Positions 27,986 to 36,753 of a stretch of DNA of 64,000 bases are shown here, piece after piece. Position 1 is the stretch's first letter; each line of letters begins with the position of its first letter. The notes beneath the pieces were generated by a model that ran no database searches, had not been told where the DNA came from, and saw nothing but the letters and a program-made list of their open reading frames with translations. A program made the position numbers and the translations under genes. The stretch lies in contig NZ_BMER01000001.1 of NCBI RefSeq assembly GCF_014636865.1, positions 2,344,718-2,408,717 on the forward strand. The letters run 5' to 3'. Origin of the DNA: Parapedobacter pyrenivorans. Lineage in GTDB: Bacteria; Bacteroidota; Bacteroidia; Sphingobacteriales; Sphingobacteriaceae.

Positions 27986-28038
27986 CGGAAAGCGTATTAT
28001 CCAGGTATTTTTTGTATTATCGCTGCAAACACATAGTT

Positions 28039-29181
28039 ATGATGACCGATAAAAGAAATAATCCGATATGGGTGATGAGTTCTGCGTTTGACAGGCTTGC
28101 ATTACCGGAGCTCATCGATGTAACACAGCATATTGGCGCGCAGGGTATCGATTTGTGTGTTTTCCGCCGGGATGGAACGCGACAGGACCACACCGCCACA
28201 CATTTGGACTATGAGCAGTTTACACCGGACATGGCAAAACGGATAGTGGACGATTTCAATGCAGCCCAATTGCGGCTTTCGCTGGGTGCTTTCGAAAACA
28301 TGATTGGCGGACAACCAGCGGAGCGGATAAAAAATCAAAACCACTTATTGAAATTGATCCGGATCGCACATCTGCTTGGTGGCGACGGTAACGATGTGAA
28401 AGTAGGTACTTTTGTCGGTTACAATCATGAACTCGGTGTTCAGGAGGGCGGTTTTCAGAAGAACCTGGAGGAATACAAGCGGGTATTTGCACCGATTATC
28501 CGATATGCAGAAGATTTGGGTGTGACGGTACTATATGAGAACTGTCCGATGGAAGGATGGCGACCTGCCTCCTTTACATCCACATACAACAACCTGCCGG
28601 GAGTGCTCGCTGCGCGCAAACTTATGTATGCACTCATTCCCAGCAAAGCCCACGGCGAAATATATGACCCCTCGCACGATGTCTGGCAACACACTGACCC
28701 GGTGGATGTGATCGCACAGAGCGATATCTCTCGCATTCACCGTGTCCATGTCAAGGCTACCCGTAATCTACAAACTAAGGCACGGATAGATTGGGGCGGT
28801 ATGTATCCTATGCAACTGGTAAATGCGGATTTGGCCGGGCAGGCGGGCGTGGCCATACCTGCCAGTGATTGGGATCGCCATCATTATGAGGCCATGCTTC
28901 CGGGATTTGGAGGTTCCGATAGCATGGATTGGCGGGCATTTGTCGACCTGCTGACCGAAAGGGGGTTCGATGGGCCCTATGAAATTGAGAATGAGGCGAA
29001 GAATTCAAAGGATACCGGCAACGCGGTCGCGACAATACAAGGTTACCAAGCGGCAGTGAGGTTTTTGTCGCCCATGCTGTGGGATTTGGATGAAATTACG
29101 GGTTATGCGCACCGCGGTGGTCGCCCTTTGAAGCAACCCGACGGGCGTGATGTGCCGGTGATGACGATGGATCGGTTATGA
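28039..29181 (+). CDS. Sugar phosphate isomerase/epimerase-like TIM-barrel protein
   Basis: AP-endonuclease-2/xylose isomerase-like TIM barrel, 380 residues. Seen: the ordered strands LIDVTQHIGAQGIDLCVF, LRLSLGAFEN, VKVGTFVGYNHELG, VTVLYENCPMEGWR, GEIYDPSHDVWQ, IHRVHVKATRN and FDGPYEIENEAKN, with metal-ligand-like Glu, Asp, His and Glu residues. Members are isomerases, epimerases or lyases on sugars and inositols; none can be chosen from sequence. Start: ATG at 28039 (or 28042); longer in-frame starts overlap the CHU_C protein. No signal peptide, so cytoplasmic. It converges on the NarL-type regulator gene. Confidence 0.8.
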   Translation: MMTDKRNNPIWVMSSAFDRLALPELIDVTQHIGAQGIDLCVFRRDGTRQDHTATHLDYEQFTPDMAKRIVDDFNAAQLRLSLGAFENMIGGQPAERIKNQNHLLKLIRIAHLLGGDGNDVKVGTFVGYNHELGVQEGGFQKNLEEYKRVFAPIIRYAEDLGVTVLYENCPMEGWRPASFTSTYNNLPGVLAARKLMYALIPSKAHGEIYDPSHDVWQHTDPVDVIAQSDISRIHRVHVKATRNLQTKARIDWGGMYPMQLVNADLAGQAGVAIPASDWDRHHYEAMLPGFGGSDSMDWRAFVDLLTERGFDGPYEIENEAKNSKDTGNAVATIQGYQAAVRFLSPMLWDLDEITGYAHRGGRPLKQPDGRDVPVMTMDRL

Positions 29182-29186
29182 ACCGG

Positions 29187-29828
29187 TCACGCACCGGAAT
29201 GTAGGCGGAACTTTTCGATCAATTCTGCAATATTCTCGACTTGCAGCTTTTCGAAAATACGGGTTTTATAGGTGCTTACCGTAGATGTACTCAAATTAAG
29301 TGCTTTGGATACTTCCATGATACCCATGCCCTGTACGAGGTATTTCGCTACATCCACTTCACGGTTGGAAAGCTTGTTCAACGGGTTATCCGCTTTCAGG
29401 ATAGATTTACCCATCGTGAGCGTATTGTAGTATAATTCCCGCACCTCGGGACTCATGTATTTACCCCGCTGGATGACCGAAAGGATGGCCTCCTTCAGAT
29501 CGGTTTTGGATGTGTTCTTGTTGAGATAACCCGCCGCACCAGCCTGTAAATAGCGAAGTGCATATAAGGTTTCATCATAAGACGAAAACACCAGGATTTT
29601 GATATTCGGTTGTACCAGTAATACCTTTTCAACCATTTTGATGTTGTTCCCCCCCGGCATATTGATGTCGAGAAGTACGAGGTCGTACGGCTTTTCCGAT
29701 AACAACCTGATCATCTCATCAAAATCCTCAGCCTGGGTAACCTTCGCCAGCGGTAATGCTTCCTTTACCACGATTGACGTGCCCAGCCTAACGATTCCGT
29801 GATCATCTGCTATCAATATCTCTGTCAT
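29187..29828 (-). CDS. NarL/FixJ-type response regulator
   Basis: Two-component DNA-binding regulator, 213 residues. Seen: receiver domain (about 3-120) with D8, D9, phosphoacceptor D54 (VLLDINMPGG), VFSSYDE and the late lysine in AAGYLNKNTSKTDL. A LuxR-type helix-turn-helix (about 145-210) with LSNREVDVAKYLVQGMGIMEVSKALNLSTSTVSTYKTRIFEKL. No kinase gene lies beside it. The minus-strand leader holds a TATATTTG -7 box and two inverted repeats. Cognate signal and targets are unknown. Confidence 0.92.
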   Translation of the reverse strand: MTEILIADDHGIVRLGTSIVVKEALPLAKVTQAEDFDEMIRLLSEKPYDLVLLDINMPGGNNIKMVEKVLLVQPNIKILVFSSYDETLYALRYLQAGAAGYLNKNTSKTDLKEAILSVIQRGKYMSPEVRELYYNTLTMGKSILKADNPLNKLSNREVDVAKYLVQGMGIMEVSKALNLSTSTVSTYKTRIFEKLQVENIAELIEKFRLHSGA

Positions 29829-29852
29829 TTACAATAACTGTTTGTCATAGAC

Positions 29853-29870
29853 GCGCCATACTCGTGGCGC
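29853..29870 (-). promoter_or_regulatory. Hairpin in the NarL-type regulator leader
   Basis: Inverted repeat GCGCCA (29853-29858) and TGGCGC (29865-29870) with a 6-nt loop, about 25-42 bases upstream of the regulator ATG on the minus strand. If transcribed it would fold close to the ribosome-binding region. Confidence 0.5.
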
Positions 29871-29889
29871 TTGGTTATTCATAAGTATA

Positions 29890-29920
29890 TATGCCAAACC
29901 GGCATACTATTGCAAATATA
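29890..29920 (-). promoter_or_regulatory. Promoter with inverted repeat for the NarL-type regulator
   Basis: TATATTTG on the minus strand (plus 29913-29920) matches TAnnTTTG. Downstream of it in transcript order, over the expected start site, TATGCC and GGCATA form an inverted repeat (29890-29906). No ideal -33 element is seen; a TTGC at a 16-bp spacing is the nearest. Confidence 0.5.
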
Positions 29921-30114
29921 GGTTAAAATATAATTGCAATAACCTTTTGGGTTAAATTTAATGGGTTCGCAGTAAAAATAAATGCCGGGCGGTTAATTTT
30001 TGCCGTCCCGCAAGCCTAGCCACTGCACAAGTTGAAAAAAAAATTTGTTTACATGCTAAAAATGTCCAATTTAGACAGAAGAAATAATTGATTTATAAAT
30101 TAACCTTGTTGTTT
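29921..30114. other. Intergenic region between the NarL-type regulator and mscL
   Basis: Holds no gene I can see. On the plus strand, TTTG at 30044-30047 and CAATTTAG at 30067-30074 (19-bp spacer) may be a weak mscL promoter. The GC-rich imperfect hairpin near 29990-30012 (CGGGCGG paired with CCGTCCCG) is of unknown role. Confidence 0.4.
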
Positions 30115-30525
30115 ATGGGATTTTTGAAAGAATTTAGAGAGTTCGCCATGCGGGGAAGTGTGGTAGACCTCGCCGTCGGTGTAATCATCGGCGGAGCCTT
30201 TGGCAAGATTGTCACCTCACTGGTCAACGACGTGATCATGCCTCCAATCGGGTTTTTAACCGGAGGTATCGATTTTTCGGCGATGAAGTATGTCATCCAG
30301 CCCGGCGACGAAGCGAATGGAGTGGCCGAGACCGCCATCGCTTATGGCAACTTCATCAACGTCGTTATTGAGTTTCTCATCATTGCATTCTGTATTTTCC
30401 TCGTCATCAGAGGGATCAATTCGCTGAAACGGAAAGAAGAAGCAGCTCCGGCGGCACCGGCCGCTCCTTCAAACGAAGAGGTGCTGCTTACCGAAATCAG
30501 GGATTTGCTCAGGGCAAAACAATAA
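30115..30525 (+). CDS. mscL: Large-conductance mechanosensitive channel MscL
   Basis: Inner-membrane pentameric channel that releases solutes on osmotic downshock. Seen: 136 residues; the N-terminal amphipathic helix [45 protein letters not shown] (first membrane segment and pore region), a periplasmic loop, second membrane segment [22 protein letters not shown], and an Ala/Pro linker followed by a C-terminal helix. ATG at 30115 gives the family start MGFLKEF; an upstream TTG at 30088 is less likely. Followed by a long terminator. Confidence 0.96.
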   Translation: MGFLKEFREFAMRGSVVDLAVGVIIGGAFGKIVTSLVNDVIMPPIGFLTGGIDFSAMKYVIQPGDEANGVAETAIAYGNFINVVIEFLIIAFCIFLVIRGINSLKRKEEAAPAAPAAPSNEEVLLTEIRDLLRAKQ

Positions 30526-30540
30526 ACAATAATAAAATAG

Positions 30541-30582
30541 ATAAGTCCCTGAACGTCTTGAACGTTCAGGGACTTATTTTTG
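30541..30582. terminator. Bidirectional terminator between mscL and the ChaN-like gene
   Basis: Perfect 15-bp stem ATAAGTCCCTGAACG (30541-30555) with its complement (30563-30577), a 7-nt loop and T-rich ends on the plus side; A-rich sequence on the left serves the minus strand. It overlaps the stop codon of the minus-strand ChaN-like gene at 30574-30576. Confidence 0.92.
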
Positions 30583-31461
30583 GTTAAACGTCTTGGACAC
30601 GCCCGGGTCTGTAAGGATGATAAAATCACCCAAATGACTGAGCGTAGTCCAATCCGGCAGTTTAATGCGTTCGTACCGGAAGCAGGAGATGTTGGCTACA
30701 GACACGCGCGGTGCGTAGTTTCGGAGATGAGCTACCGTACCGAGTTGTTCGTCACTATGGAATCGACCATTGAGATGTAAGATTTTATTGACCGATTTCT
30801 TTCTCAATAATTTGCCAATCCGATAAGCCATCGTTGCATCCCAAAGATTCTGGCTCTGATAGATCTTGAGGTTACCCATGCCCTCATGGCCACCCATGAG
30901 CCCAGCAAACTTCTCATAATAAGCACCTGTTAGCGTGTCTATGGGTAGCGGCGCAAGTAACGACTTAGCCGCCTTATCCAGTGCTTTTAAGCTTTCTAAT
31001 CCTTCGCGGGTTACCCGATTGGTATAGCGGCTGGGGGCATTTGCTGCCAGTATCGTCAATCCATGCGCTTTTGCATATTCCACCAGCGGACGGTAATCAC
31101 CGTAGTTGTTCCACAACACGGCGTCTTTGTTGAGATTACGCTCCGTAATAAGCCCGGCGAGGTACTCGTCTAGTATCAATTGGTCGTCGCTGACGAACAT
31201 CTCCATCGAAAGGGCAACGCGATCGTATCGAAGATTCATCGCTTTCAGCAACTCGTATTGCAAGATGTGCGCCACAGAATCGTTATGTTCTTCACCAAAG
31301 AATACCACGTCGATATCGTCCAGCGTGTTGGCCAATTCGTCCAATGTGATCTCTTGGTGTGCACGGGTATCAAATATCCGATACAGCGTACTATCCGTTT
31401 GGAAGGCATCGACTGTCAAAGGCGACAGCGCTGCTAGGCAGAAAAGTATCAATTTTGTCAT
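30574..31461 (-). CDS. ChaN-like (DUF399, haem-binding uptake) protein
   Basis: Exported protein of the ChaN/Tiki-like fold, 295 residues. Seen: a signal peptide (MTKLILFCLAALSPLTVDAFQ), the family motif DVVFFGEEHNDSVAH (about 50-64), LSMEMFVSDDQLILDEYL, and VNKILHLNGRFHSDEQLG near the end, with paired Glu and His residues. Family knowledge: Campylobacter ChaN binds haem; TraB/Tiki relatives are metalloproteases, so a protease role is an alternative. The signal lacks a clear lipobox, unlike lipoprotein ChaN. Its stop codon sits in the terminator shared with mscL. Confidence 0.85.
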   Translation of the reverse strand: MTKLILFCLAALSPLTVDAFQTDSTLYRIFDTRAHQEITLDELANTLDDIDVVFFGEEHNDSVAHILQYELLKAMNLRYDRVALSMEMFVSDDQLILDEYLAGLITERNLNKDAVLWNNYGDYRPLVEYAKAHGLTILAANAPSRYTNRVTREGLESLKALDKAAKSLLAPLPIDTLTGAYYEKFAGLMGGHEGMGNLKIYQSQNLWDATMAYRIGKLLRKKSVNKILHLNGRFHSDEQLGTVAHLRNYAPRVSVANISCFRYERIKLPDWTTLSHLGDFIILTDPGVSKTFNQK

Positions 31462-31521
31462 GTTTACGAATATACGGCTTTCTTCCGGCTGGCTTTATGG
31501 GAAAAAAATATGAACGATAAA

Positions 31522-31553
31522 TTTGATTGTTATCTGATTTACCCGTACATTTG
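31522..31553 (+). promoter_or_regulatory. Promoter of rpmH
   Basis: TTTG (31522-31525), 20-bp spacer, TACATTTG (31546-31553). Perfect match to the Bacteroidota housekeeping consensus TTTG-N19-21-TAnnTTTG, 42 bases before the rpmH ATG. Confidence 0.85.
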
Positions 31554-31595
31554 CACTCTCATTTTGGGGTATAACAAAAAAAGATATCAAGCGTC

Positions 31596-31754
31596 ATGAA
31601 GAGAACATTTCAGCCGTCGCTACGGAAAAGAAAGAATAAGCATGGGTTTAGGGAGCGCATGAGTAGTGCTAACGGTCGCCGCGTGCTAGCCGCGAGGCGT
31701 GCAAAGGGCCGGAGACGCCTTTCCGTATCGGACGAAGGCCGTCACAAAGCCTAA
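31596..31754 (+). CDS. rpmH: Ribosomal protein L34
   Basis: Small basic protein of the large ribosomal subunit, 52 residues. Seen: [18 protein letters not shown], then [21 protein letters not shown], the L34 signature, with a short C-terminal extension [13 protein letters not shown]. The ATG at 31596 follows a perfect promoter by 42 bases. Upstream of rnpA and yidD in the widespread order rpmH-rnpA-yidD. Confidence 0.97.
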   Translation: MKRTFQPSLRKRKNKHGFRERMSSANGRRVLAARRAKGRRRLSVSDEGRHKA

Positions 31755-31820
31755 TTTTCGATATTGCCGGTGACAGCTTGCATCCGGAGCCTTCAACCGG
31801 TTTCGGATACGTCATCGATA

Positions 31821-32204
31821 ATGAAAAAACATACATTTCCCAAAGAAGAACGATTGTGTAGCAAAAGGTTGATTGACGACCTTTTCCAACGTGGTTCTTC
31901 TTTTTTTATATATCCCTACCGGGTTGTTTTTATCCGGATTGAAGGGGCTGAGCCAAGCGTACAGGTACTGTTGTCCGTATCCAAGCGTCGGTTCCCACTG
32001 GCTGTACACCGAAACCTGCTCAAGCGCCGTATGCGAGAAGCCTATCGGCTGCAGAAAGGGGAGCTTCTTTATCCTGCATTATATGAACAAGATTATGGTT
32101 TGGCAGTAGCCATCCAATACGTAAGCAAAGAGCCGCTAGACTTCCCTGTGCTATATTCAAAGATGGCTACTGTATTGGAGAAACTTCGGGATGAGGTGTC
32201 ATGA
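31821..32204 (+). CDS. rnpA: Ribonuclease P protein component
   Basis: Binds RNase P RNA and helps process tRNA 5' ends. Seen: 127 residues, with [32 protein letters not shown] and the basic motif [30 protein letters not shown] at 31821 matches the family start; an upstream in-frame ATG at 31764 would add 19 unsupported residues. Stop overlaps the yidD start (ATGA). Confidence 0.95.
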   Translation: MKKHTFPKEERLCSKRLIDDLFQRGSSFFIYPYRVVFIRIEGAEPSVQVLLSVSKRRFPLAVHRNLLKRRMREAYRLQKGELLYPALYEQDYGLAVAIQYVSKEPLDFPVLYSKMATVLEKLRDEVS

Positions 32205-32455
32205 CGCTGCTTAGCTACATTTGGGAAAAGGTAATCAAGTCTGCCGTAGGGGGTGGTTTTCTGATCTTGATTAAAGCCTATCAGTTGTTGCTGTCGCCTA
32301 TGCTTGGCGCATCATGTCGCTATACACCCACGTGTTCGCAATACGCCGTAGAAGCCATACGGAAGTACGGACCGTTCAAAGGGGGATGGCTTGCCGTGAA
32401 ACGGATTGCTCGATGTCACCCTTGGGGCGGCCATGGTCACGACCCGGTACCCTGA
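32201..32455 (+). CDS. yidD: Membrane protein insertion efficiency factor YidD
   Basis: Small membrane-associated protein that aids YidC-dependent insertion. Seen: 84 residues; [65 protein letters not shown], with the three family cysteines (C in GASCR, TC, ARCHP). Normal length. Overlaps rnpA by four bases, the usual arrangement. yidC is not adjacent here. Confidence 0.96.
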   Translation: MTLLSYIWEKVIKSAVGGGFLILIKAYQLLLSPMLGASCRYTPTCSQYAVEAIRKYGPFKGGWLAVKRIARCHPWGGHGHDPVP

Positions 32456-32509
32456 TTATTATCCCCGTTATTTTACAGCCCACTAAAATCACTAACTTCG
32501 TATCCGAAT

Positions 32510-33211
32510 ATGCCCATCCAATACATCTTACAGATCGAAACAGCAACCCAGGTGTGCAGCGTGGCCTTGTCGGCCAATGGTGAGACGGTTGCTTTCCGGG
32601 ATATCGATGAACCCAATGTGCATGCTGCCCAGCTTACCTTAATAGTGGATGAGCTCCTGCGTACATCCGGTTTGTCATTTAAGGACTTGGAAGCAATTGC
32701 CGTTGGTAAGGGTCCCGGCTCGTACACGGGGCTGCGTATCGGCATTTCTACCGCCAAGGGATTTTGTTATGCGACGGATTTGCCGCTTATCGGCGTTGAT
32801 ACCCTCGCAGGGATGACAGCGGGATTTATTGCCAACCACAGTCCGATTGCGGCGAATACGCAGTTATGCCCGATGGTGGATGCCCGCCGGATGGAGGTGT
32901 TTGCCGCTGTTTATGACAATCAGTTCCAACCCGTTGTGCCCCCTGCTGCTACAATCATCGATGCACAGTCGTTTGAACACCTCAATGTCGGCCAACGGAT
33001 TATCCTTTTTGGGAGCGGCGCGGATAAACTGGAAACGCTGTTTGCAGCTAATGAACAGGTCGAGGTTATATCCCATTTCAAAAATTCTGCCCGCCACATG
33101 AGCTACTTGGCGTATCGCGCATTTCAGGACGAACAGTTTGCCGATGTGGCCTATTTCGAACCTTACTACCTGAAAGATTTCGTGGCTACGACACCAAAAC
33201 CGCGCAGGTGA
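32510..33211 (+). CDS. tsaB: tRNA threonylcarbamoyladenosine biosynthesis protein TsaB
   Basis: Non-catalytic partner of TsaD. Seen: 233 residues; ILQIETATQVCSVAL, the VGKGPGSYTGLRIGISTAKGF motif, GVDTLAGM, MVDARRMEVFAAVYD, and YFEPYYLKDF at the end. Length is normal for TsaB. It follows yidD by 54 bases. Its start may have a weak TAACTTCG promoter box at about 32492. It converges on corA with three bases between the two genes. Confidence 0.93.
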   Translation: MPIQYILQIETATQVCSVALSANGETVAFRDIDEPNVHAAQLTLIVDELLRTSGLSFKDLEAIAVGKGPGSYTGLRIGISTAKGFCYATDLPLIGVDTLAGMTAGFIANHSPIAANTQLCPMVDARRMEVFAAVYDNQFQPVVPPAATIIDAQSFEHLNVGQRIILFGSGADKLETLFAANEQVEVISHFKNSARHMSYLAYRAFQDEQFADVAYFEPYYLKDFVATTPKPRR

Positions 33212-33214
33212 TCG

Positions 33215-34117
33215 TTACAGCCAGCCCTTGCGCTTAAACCAAAAATAGATACCTGTGGCAATGCCCCCCATGATGATCATCACGGCGGGGTAGCCATAGT
33301 GCCAATCCAGCTCCGGCATAAATTTGAAATTCATCCCGTAGATGCCTGCGATAAAGGTCAGCGGCATAAAGAATACTGAAAAAATGGTCAATACCCGCAT
33401 GATCTCGTTGGTACGTTGTGATGCAATTGAAAAGTAAATCGACAGCAATTGTGCCGTATTTTCCGAAAGATTGTCGAAAAGCGTCTGCGTACGGATGTAA
33501 AGATCGCGAAGGTCACGGGTATAGACATCACTATGTGCTGTCAAATCGATGTTGTCGATGATTTCGTACGACAACAGCATGAGCTTACGGATCACGTCGA
33601 TCTTTCGTTTTACAAAATAAAGGCCTCGAAGTATCGGTGATTTTCGCTGCCGCAAAAAAACACGTTCTTCATAATAATCCAACGATTCGGACAGTTTGAT
33701 TCCGGGTTGTTCGAACGTCAATATGGATTCCCTGATCAATGAGTTGAGCAAATGCAGGGTGGAATCACACTTGCCGGAATCGATCCGTTTGCCTTTAACC
33801 AGGTCTATTAAATCATTTTCGGCGCGGTGTACCGTAATGAGGTAATCGGAAGTGAAGAAGATCGAAATCTTGTTGGTCAACTCCTGTATGGTGTCAGCCT
33901 CATGGGGGTAGTTGGAGGCAAGCACCCTGAAAATAACAAAGGTGTAGTTTTCAAATAGTTCGTATTTAGGTAAATGGTCCGGCTGCATGCAATCTTTGAT
34001 AGACGCTTCATGCAAAGCATATTGCTCGGCAACCTGCCTGATTTCTTCATTGGTAGGAGCCGATAGGTCGACCCAATCGAACCCCAGGTCGGCTTTGGAT
34101 GCAAGGATTTGAATCAT
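33215..34117 (-). CDS. corA: CorA-type magnesium/cobalt transporter
   Basis: Pentameric divalent-cation channel in the inner membrane. Seen: 300 residues, a cytoplasmic N-terminal domain, a long helical stalk, then two C-terminal membrane segments (about 240-260 and 272-292) with the GIYGMNF selectivity motif at the end of the first. The C-terminal basic tail FKRKGWL fits. No other transport genes adjoin it. The start ATG at 34117 gives MIQILASKADLGFDWVDL, typical. Confidence 0.93.
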   Translation of the reverse strand: MIQILASKADLGFDWVDLSAPTNEEIRQVAEQYALHEASIKDCMQPDHLPKYELFENYTFVIFRVLASNYPHEADTIQELTNKISIFFTSDYLITVHRAENDLIDLVKGKRIDSGKCDSTLHLLNSLIRESILTFEQPGIKLSESLDYYEERVFLRQRKSPILRGLYFVKRKIDVIRKLMLLSYEIIDNIDLTAHSDVYTRDLRDLYIRTQTLFDNLSENTAQLLSIYFSIASQRTNEIMRVLTIFSVFFMPLTFIAGIYGMNFKFMPELDWHYGYPAVMIIMGGIATGIYFWFKRKGWL

Positions 34118-34257
34118 GGCTGTCAGTTACCGTTTGCCGTTATTTCCACGGCGTAAATCGAATGTCTAAAAAAAACCTGACTTTTACGATGTTTTTTATG
34201 ATAAAAACCCTTTTTTTGTTGGAATAGCAAAGAGATACCGCCGTAATATTGAAATAC

Positions 34258-35742
34258 ATGCCAGTAAAAGTAGACAGAAAAGAAAAGATTTTTGAGCCGG
34301 ATTCCAGCAGGGTAATCACTCGGTTCCTGTTTACCGGGGACGAACGCGCGAAACGATTGGTGATGGCCGTAATGGCGCTTACCGAAAAGCAACAGCAAGA
34401 GGTGCTCAACCAGGTACTCCGGAAGTATGCTAGGCGACACCGCAGCATCCAGCGAATATTTGCTAATAATTTCAAACGGCTGGCCTCGTTGATGGAGCAG
34501 ATGGAGATCGATCACATGAGATTGCCCGAAGATCTGAAACTCCTCATTGGTTCTTATTTCACGATGGAGTATTCCATCGAGGCCGCAGCGTTTTTCAATC
34601 CATCCATTATTGAACATCCCGACCAGACGTCGCTTTCAAAGGGACAGAAGCGGGTCATCATCAGCTTCCGGGCTACAGGGGAAGGACACATATCTTCTAT
34701 TGTATTCCGGCAAGGCGTGTTGGATGGCAATATGGATATCGATGTGGACTCGCCGGGCAAGATGCTCGAGGTACCGGAGCATGTAAAAAACCATACTTAT
34801 CATAAAAAGTCCTTTCTGCGTAAGCTGCGGGAAATGTGGAGCGATAGTGGCTATCGGAACGACGAAGCATATGAAATCATCGTCGCGCAATTGCAGGAAA
34901 CATTTACCTACGAAGAGCTTAAGCAGGCACTAAAGGACGTACAGGTGAAACTGGAGCCGCGGCAGGAAAACCTCGCTTTTTTGCAGGAAGTCAAATGGCT
35001 GGCCTCCTCGCACTATGAGATGACATTTTCGGTGGATACCTCGGTTTGCGAGCGGGTGATTTTTCCCATCGCCGAAACGGAAAAAAATGGTATCGAAGAT
35101 GCGCGGTTTGTCCGCTTTATCGGAGAGAAGGGCGCGGTTACCTACTACGCGACCTATACGGCCTACGATGGGATATCCATTCTGCCCAAGCTATTGATGA
35201 CGAAGGATTTCCGGCATTTCAAAGTCCTGCCATTGCACGGATACATCGCCCAGAATAAAGGAATGGCATTGTTCCCGCGCAAGGTGAACGGAAAGTATGC
35301 GATGTTATGCCGGATCGACGGCGTGAACAATTACATTGCCTATTCAGATAACGTAAATGTATGGCGCGAAGCCAAGCTTATCCAAACACCCAGCCAACCT
35401 TGGGAATTGATCCAGATGGGAAATTGCGGTTCACCACTTGAAACGGAGGCAGGCTGGCTTGTGCTTACCCATGCGGTAGGTCCGATGCGCGAATATGTGC
35501 TTGGCGCTTCCTTGCTTGATCTGGAAAACCCCGAACGGGAAATCGGGCGCCTAGCTCAACCGTTACTTGTTCCCAATCGTAAGGAGCGGGAAGGCTATGT
35601 TCCCAATGTGGTGTATTCTTGCGGAGCCTATATCCATGAAGGAAAGCTGGTTATTCCTTATGCCATGTCGGATTATGCTTCCACGTATGCGGTCGTCGAT
35701 GTGGATGATTTGTTACGCAAGCTTATCGACGGGCGCCAATAA
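34258..35742 (+). CDS. GH130-family glycoside phosphorylase-like protein
   Basis: Five-bladed beta-propeller enzyme of glycoside hydrolase family 130, where members phosphorolyse beta-1,4-mannosides (or, in a few subgroups, hydrolyse mannans). Seen: 494 residues; a helical N-terminal extension (about 1-150), then the propeller with IISFRATGEGHISSIVFRQG, ATYTAYDG, the catalytic-region motif NGIEDARFVRF (the expected Asp), FPRKVNGKYAMLCRIDG and PYAMSDYASTYAVVDVDDL. No signal peptide, so cytoplasmic. ATG at 34258 preferred; ATG at 34249 would add three residues. It faces a GT4 and an alpha-barrel protein, forming a small glycan unit. Confidence 0.82.
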   Translation: MPVKVDRKEKIFEPDSSRVITRFLFTGDERAKRLVMAVMALTEKQQQEVLNQVLRKYARRHRSIQRIFANNFKRLASLMEQMEIDHMRLPEDLKLLIGSYFTMEYSIEAAAFFNPSIIEHPDQTSLSKGQKRVIISFRATGEGHISSIVFRQGVLDGNMDIDVDSPGKMLEVPEHVKNHTYHKKSFLRKLREMWSDSGYRNDEAYEIIVAQLQETFTYEELKQALKDVQVKLEPRQENLAFLQEVKWLASSHYEMTFSVDTSVCERVIFPIAETEKNGIEDARFVRFIGEKGAVTYYATYTAYDGISILPKLLMTKDFRHFKVLPLHGYIAQNKGMALFPRKVNGKYAMLCRIDGVNNYIAYSDNVNVWREAKLIQTPSQPWELIQMGNCGSPLETEAGWLVLTHAVGPMREYVLGASLLDLENPEREIGRLAQPLLVPNRKEREGYVPNVVYSCGAYIHEGKLVIPYAMSDYASTYAVVDVDDLLRKLIDGRQ

Positions 35743-36753
35743 TCACGTAGCTAAGATCTGTCGGTAAATCTCGAGATAGCGATCCACCATCATTTCTTGA
35801 GAGAATCGTGCCGCGGCCCATTGCGAACAGTCTTTCCTAGAAAGAGCCGGAAGGCTGGCCAACGATTTTACAGCTTCATCCACATTTGCCACGAGGAATC
35901 CGGTCTTGCCATGAATCACCAATTCCGGCATCGACCCCCTGTTGATTGCAACCACGGGCGTTCCGCAGAGCATGGCCTCTGCCACACTGAGTCCGAAGGG
36001 CTCCTCAAAATCAATAAGGTGTAATAACACGGATGCGTTTCCGAGCAGGCGGTTTCGATCGGCCGGTCCTACGTTGCCTACATATTGGATTTGCTTACCA
36101 TCAATATAGGGTGATACCTGTGTGGCAAAATAGGGTTCATCTTGCACCAACCCGGCAATGACCAACTGGCTGCCCGTTCGTTTGGCCACCTCAATGGCAA
36201 GGTGCGTCCCTTTTTCGGGATGAATCCGGCCGAAATACAGCAGGTATGCGCCTGGGCGTCCAACGAAATCGAACTGGGAGGTATCGATACCGTTGTATAC
36301 TGTTGCTACGTAATCCAGGTCGGGCGATCTGTCTGCGTCACTGATGGATACATAGCTGCAGATGCTGTTGTATTTTTTGTATACCGGGATGATTTTGGGC
36401 GAGGAAAATCCATGTATTGTGGTCACCATAGGTGTATCAATTAACCTAGCGTAAGTGAGTGGCAGGAAATCAAAATGATTGTGGATGATGTCAAAATCGC
36501 TAGCTGCTTCCATCGCGTCGCTGATATGCAGACATTCCATTACTTTAGGATCTAATGTTGCGTCTTCCGCATACCCCCTTGGGGCGCTGTGCCGGAGTTT
36601 TCCTTGCGTGATTGAATCAGCGGTCGCAAATAGGGTTACGTCCTGTCCTTTCCTGACCAACCCTTCGGTGAGCGCCGAAGCCACTTGCTCCCAAGGTCCA
36701 TAGTTACGCGGTGGGGTACGCCATGCGATCGGAGCTAATATTGCGATCTTCAT
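35743..36753 (-). CDS. Glycosyltransferase family 4 protein
   Basis: Retaining GT-B glycosyltransferase, 336 residues. Seen: KIAILAPIAWRTPPRNYGPWEQVAS at the N-terminus, THGF, a central AYLLYFGRIHPEKGTHLAIEVAKRT, and the nucleotide-binding EPFGLSVAEAMLCGTPVVAINRGSMPELV (EX7E motif). Family members use GDP- or UDP-sugars; donor unknown. The stop directly abuts the GH130 stop with no gap. Its start lies 50 bases inside the upstream same-strand gene, so translation is probably coupled. Confidence 0.88.
   Translation of the reverse strand: MKIAILAPIAWRTPPRNYGPWEQVASALTEGLVRKGQDVTLFATADSITQGKLRHSAPRGYAEDATLDPKVMECLHISDAMEAASDFDIIHNHFDFLPLTYARLIDTPMVTTIHGFSSPKIIPVYKKYNSICSYVSISDADRSPDLDYVATVYNGIDTSQFDFVGRPGAYLLYFGRIHPEKGTHLAIEVAKRTGSQLVIAGLVQDEPYFATQVSPYIDGKQIQYVGNVGPADRNRLLGNASVLLHLIDFEEPFGLSVAEAMLCGTPVVAINRGSMPELVIHGKTGFLVANVDEAVKSLASLPALSRKDCSQWAAARFSQEMMVDRYLEIYRQILAT

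Noticed and set aside
27832-28038. Extension of the isomerase-like protein into the CHU_C gene
   Set aside because: Overlaps a well-supported sorting tail; the ATG at 28039 begins the conserved part.
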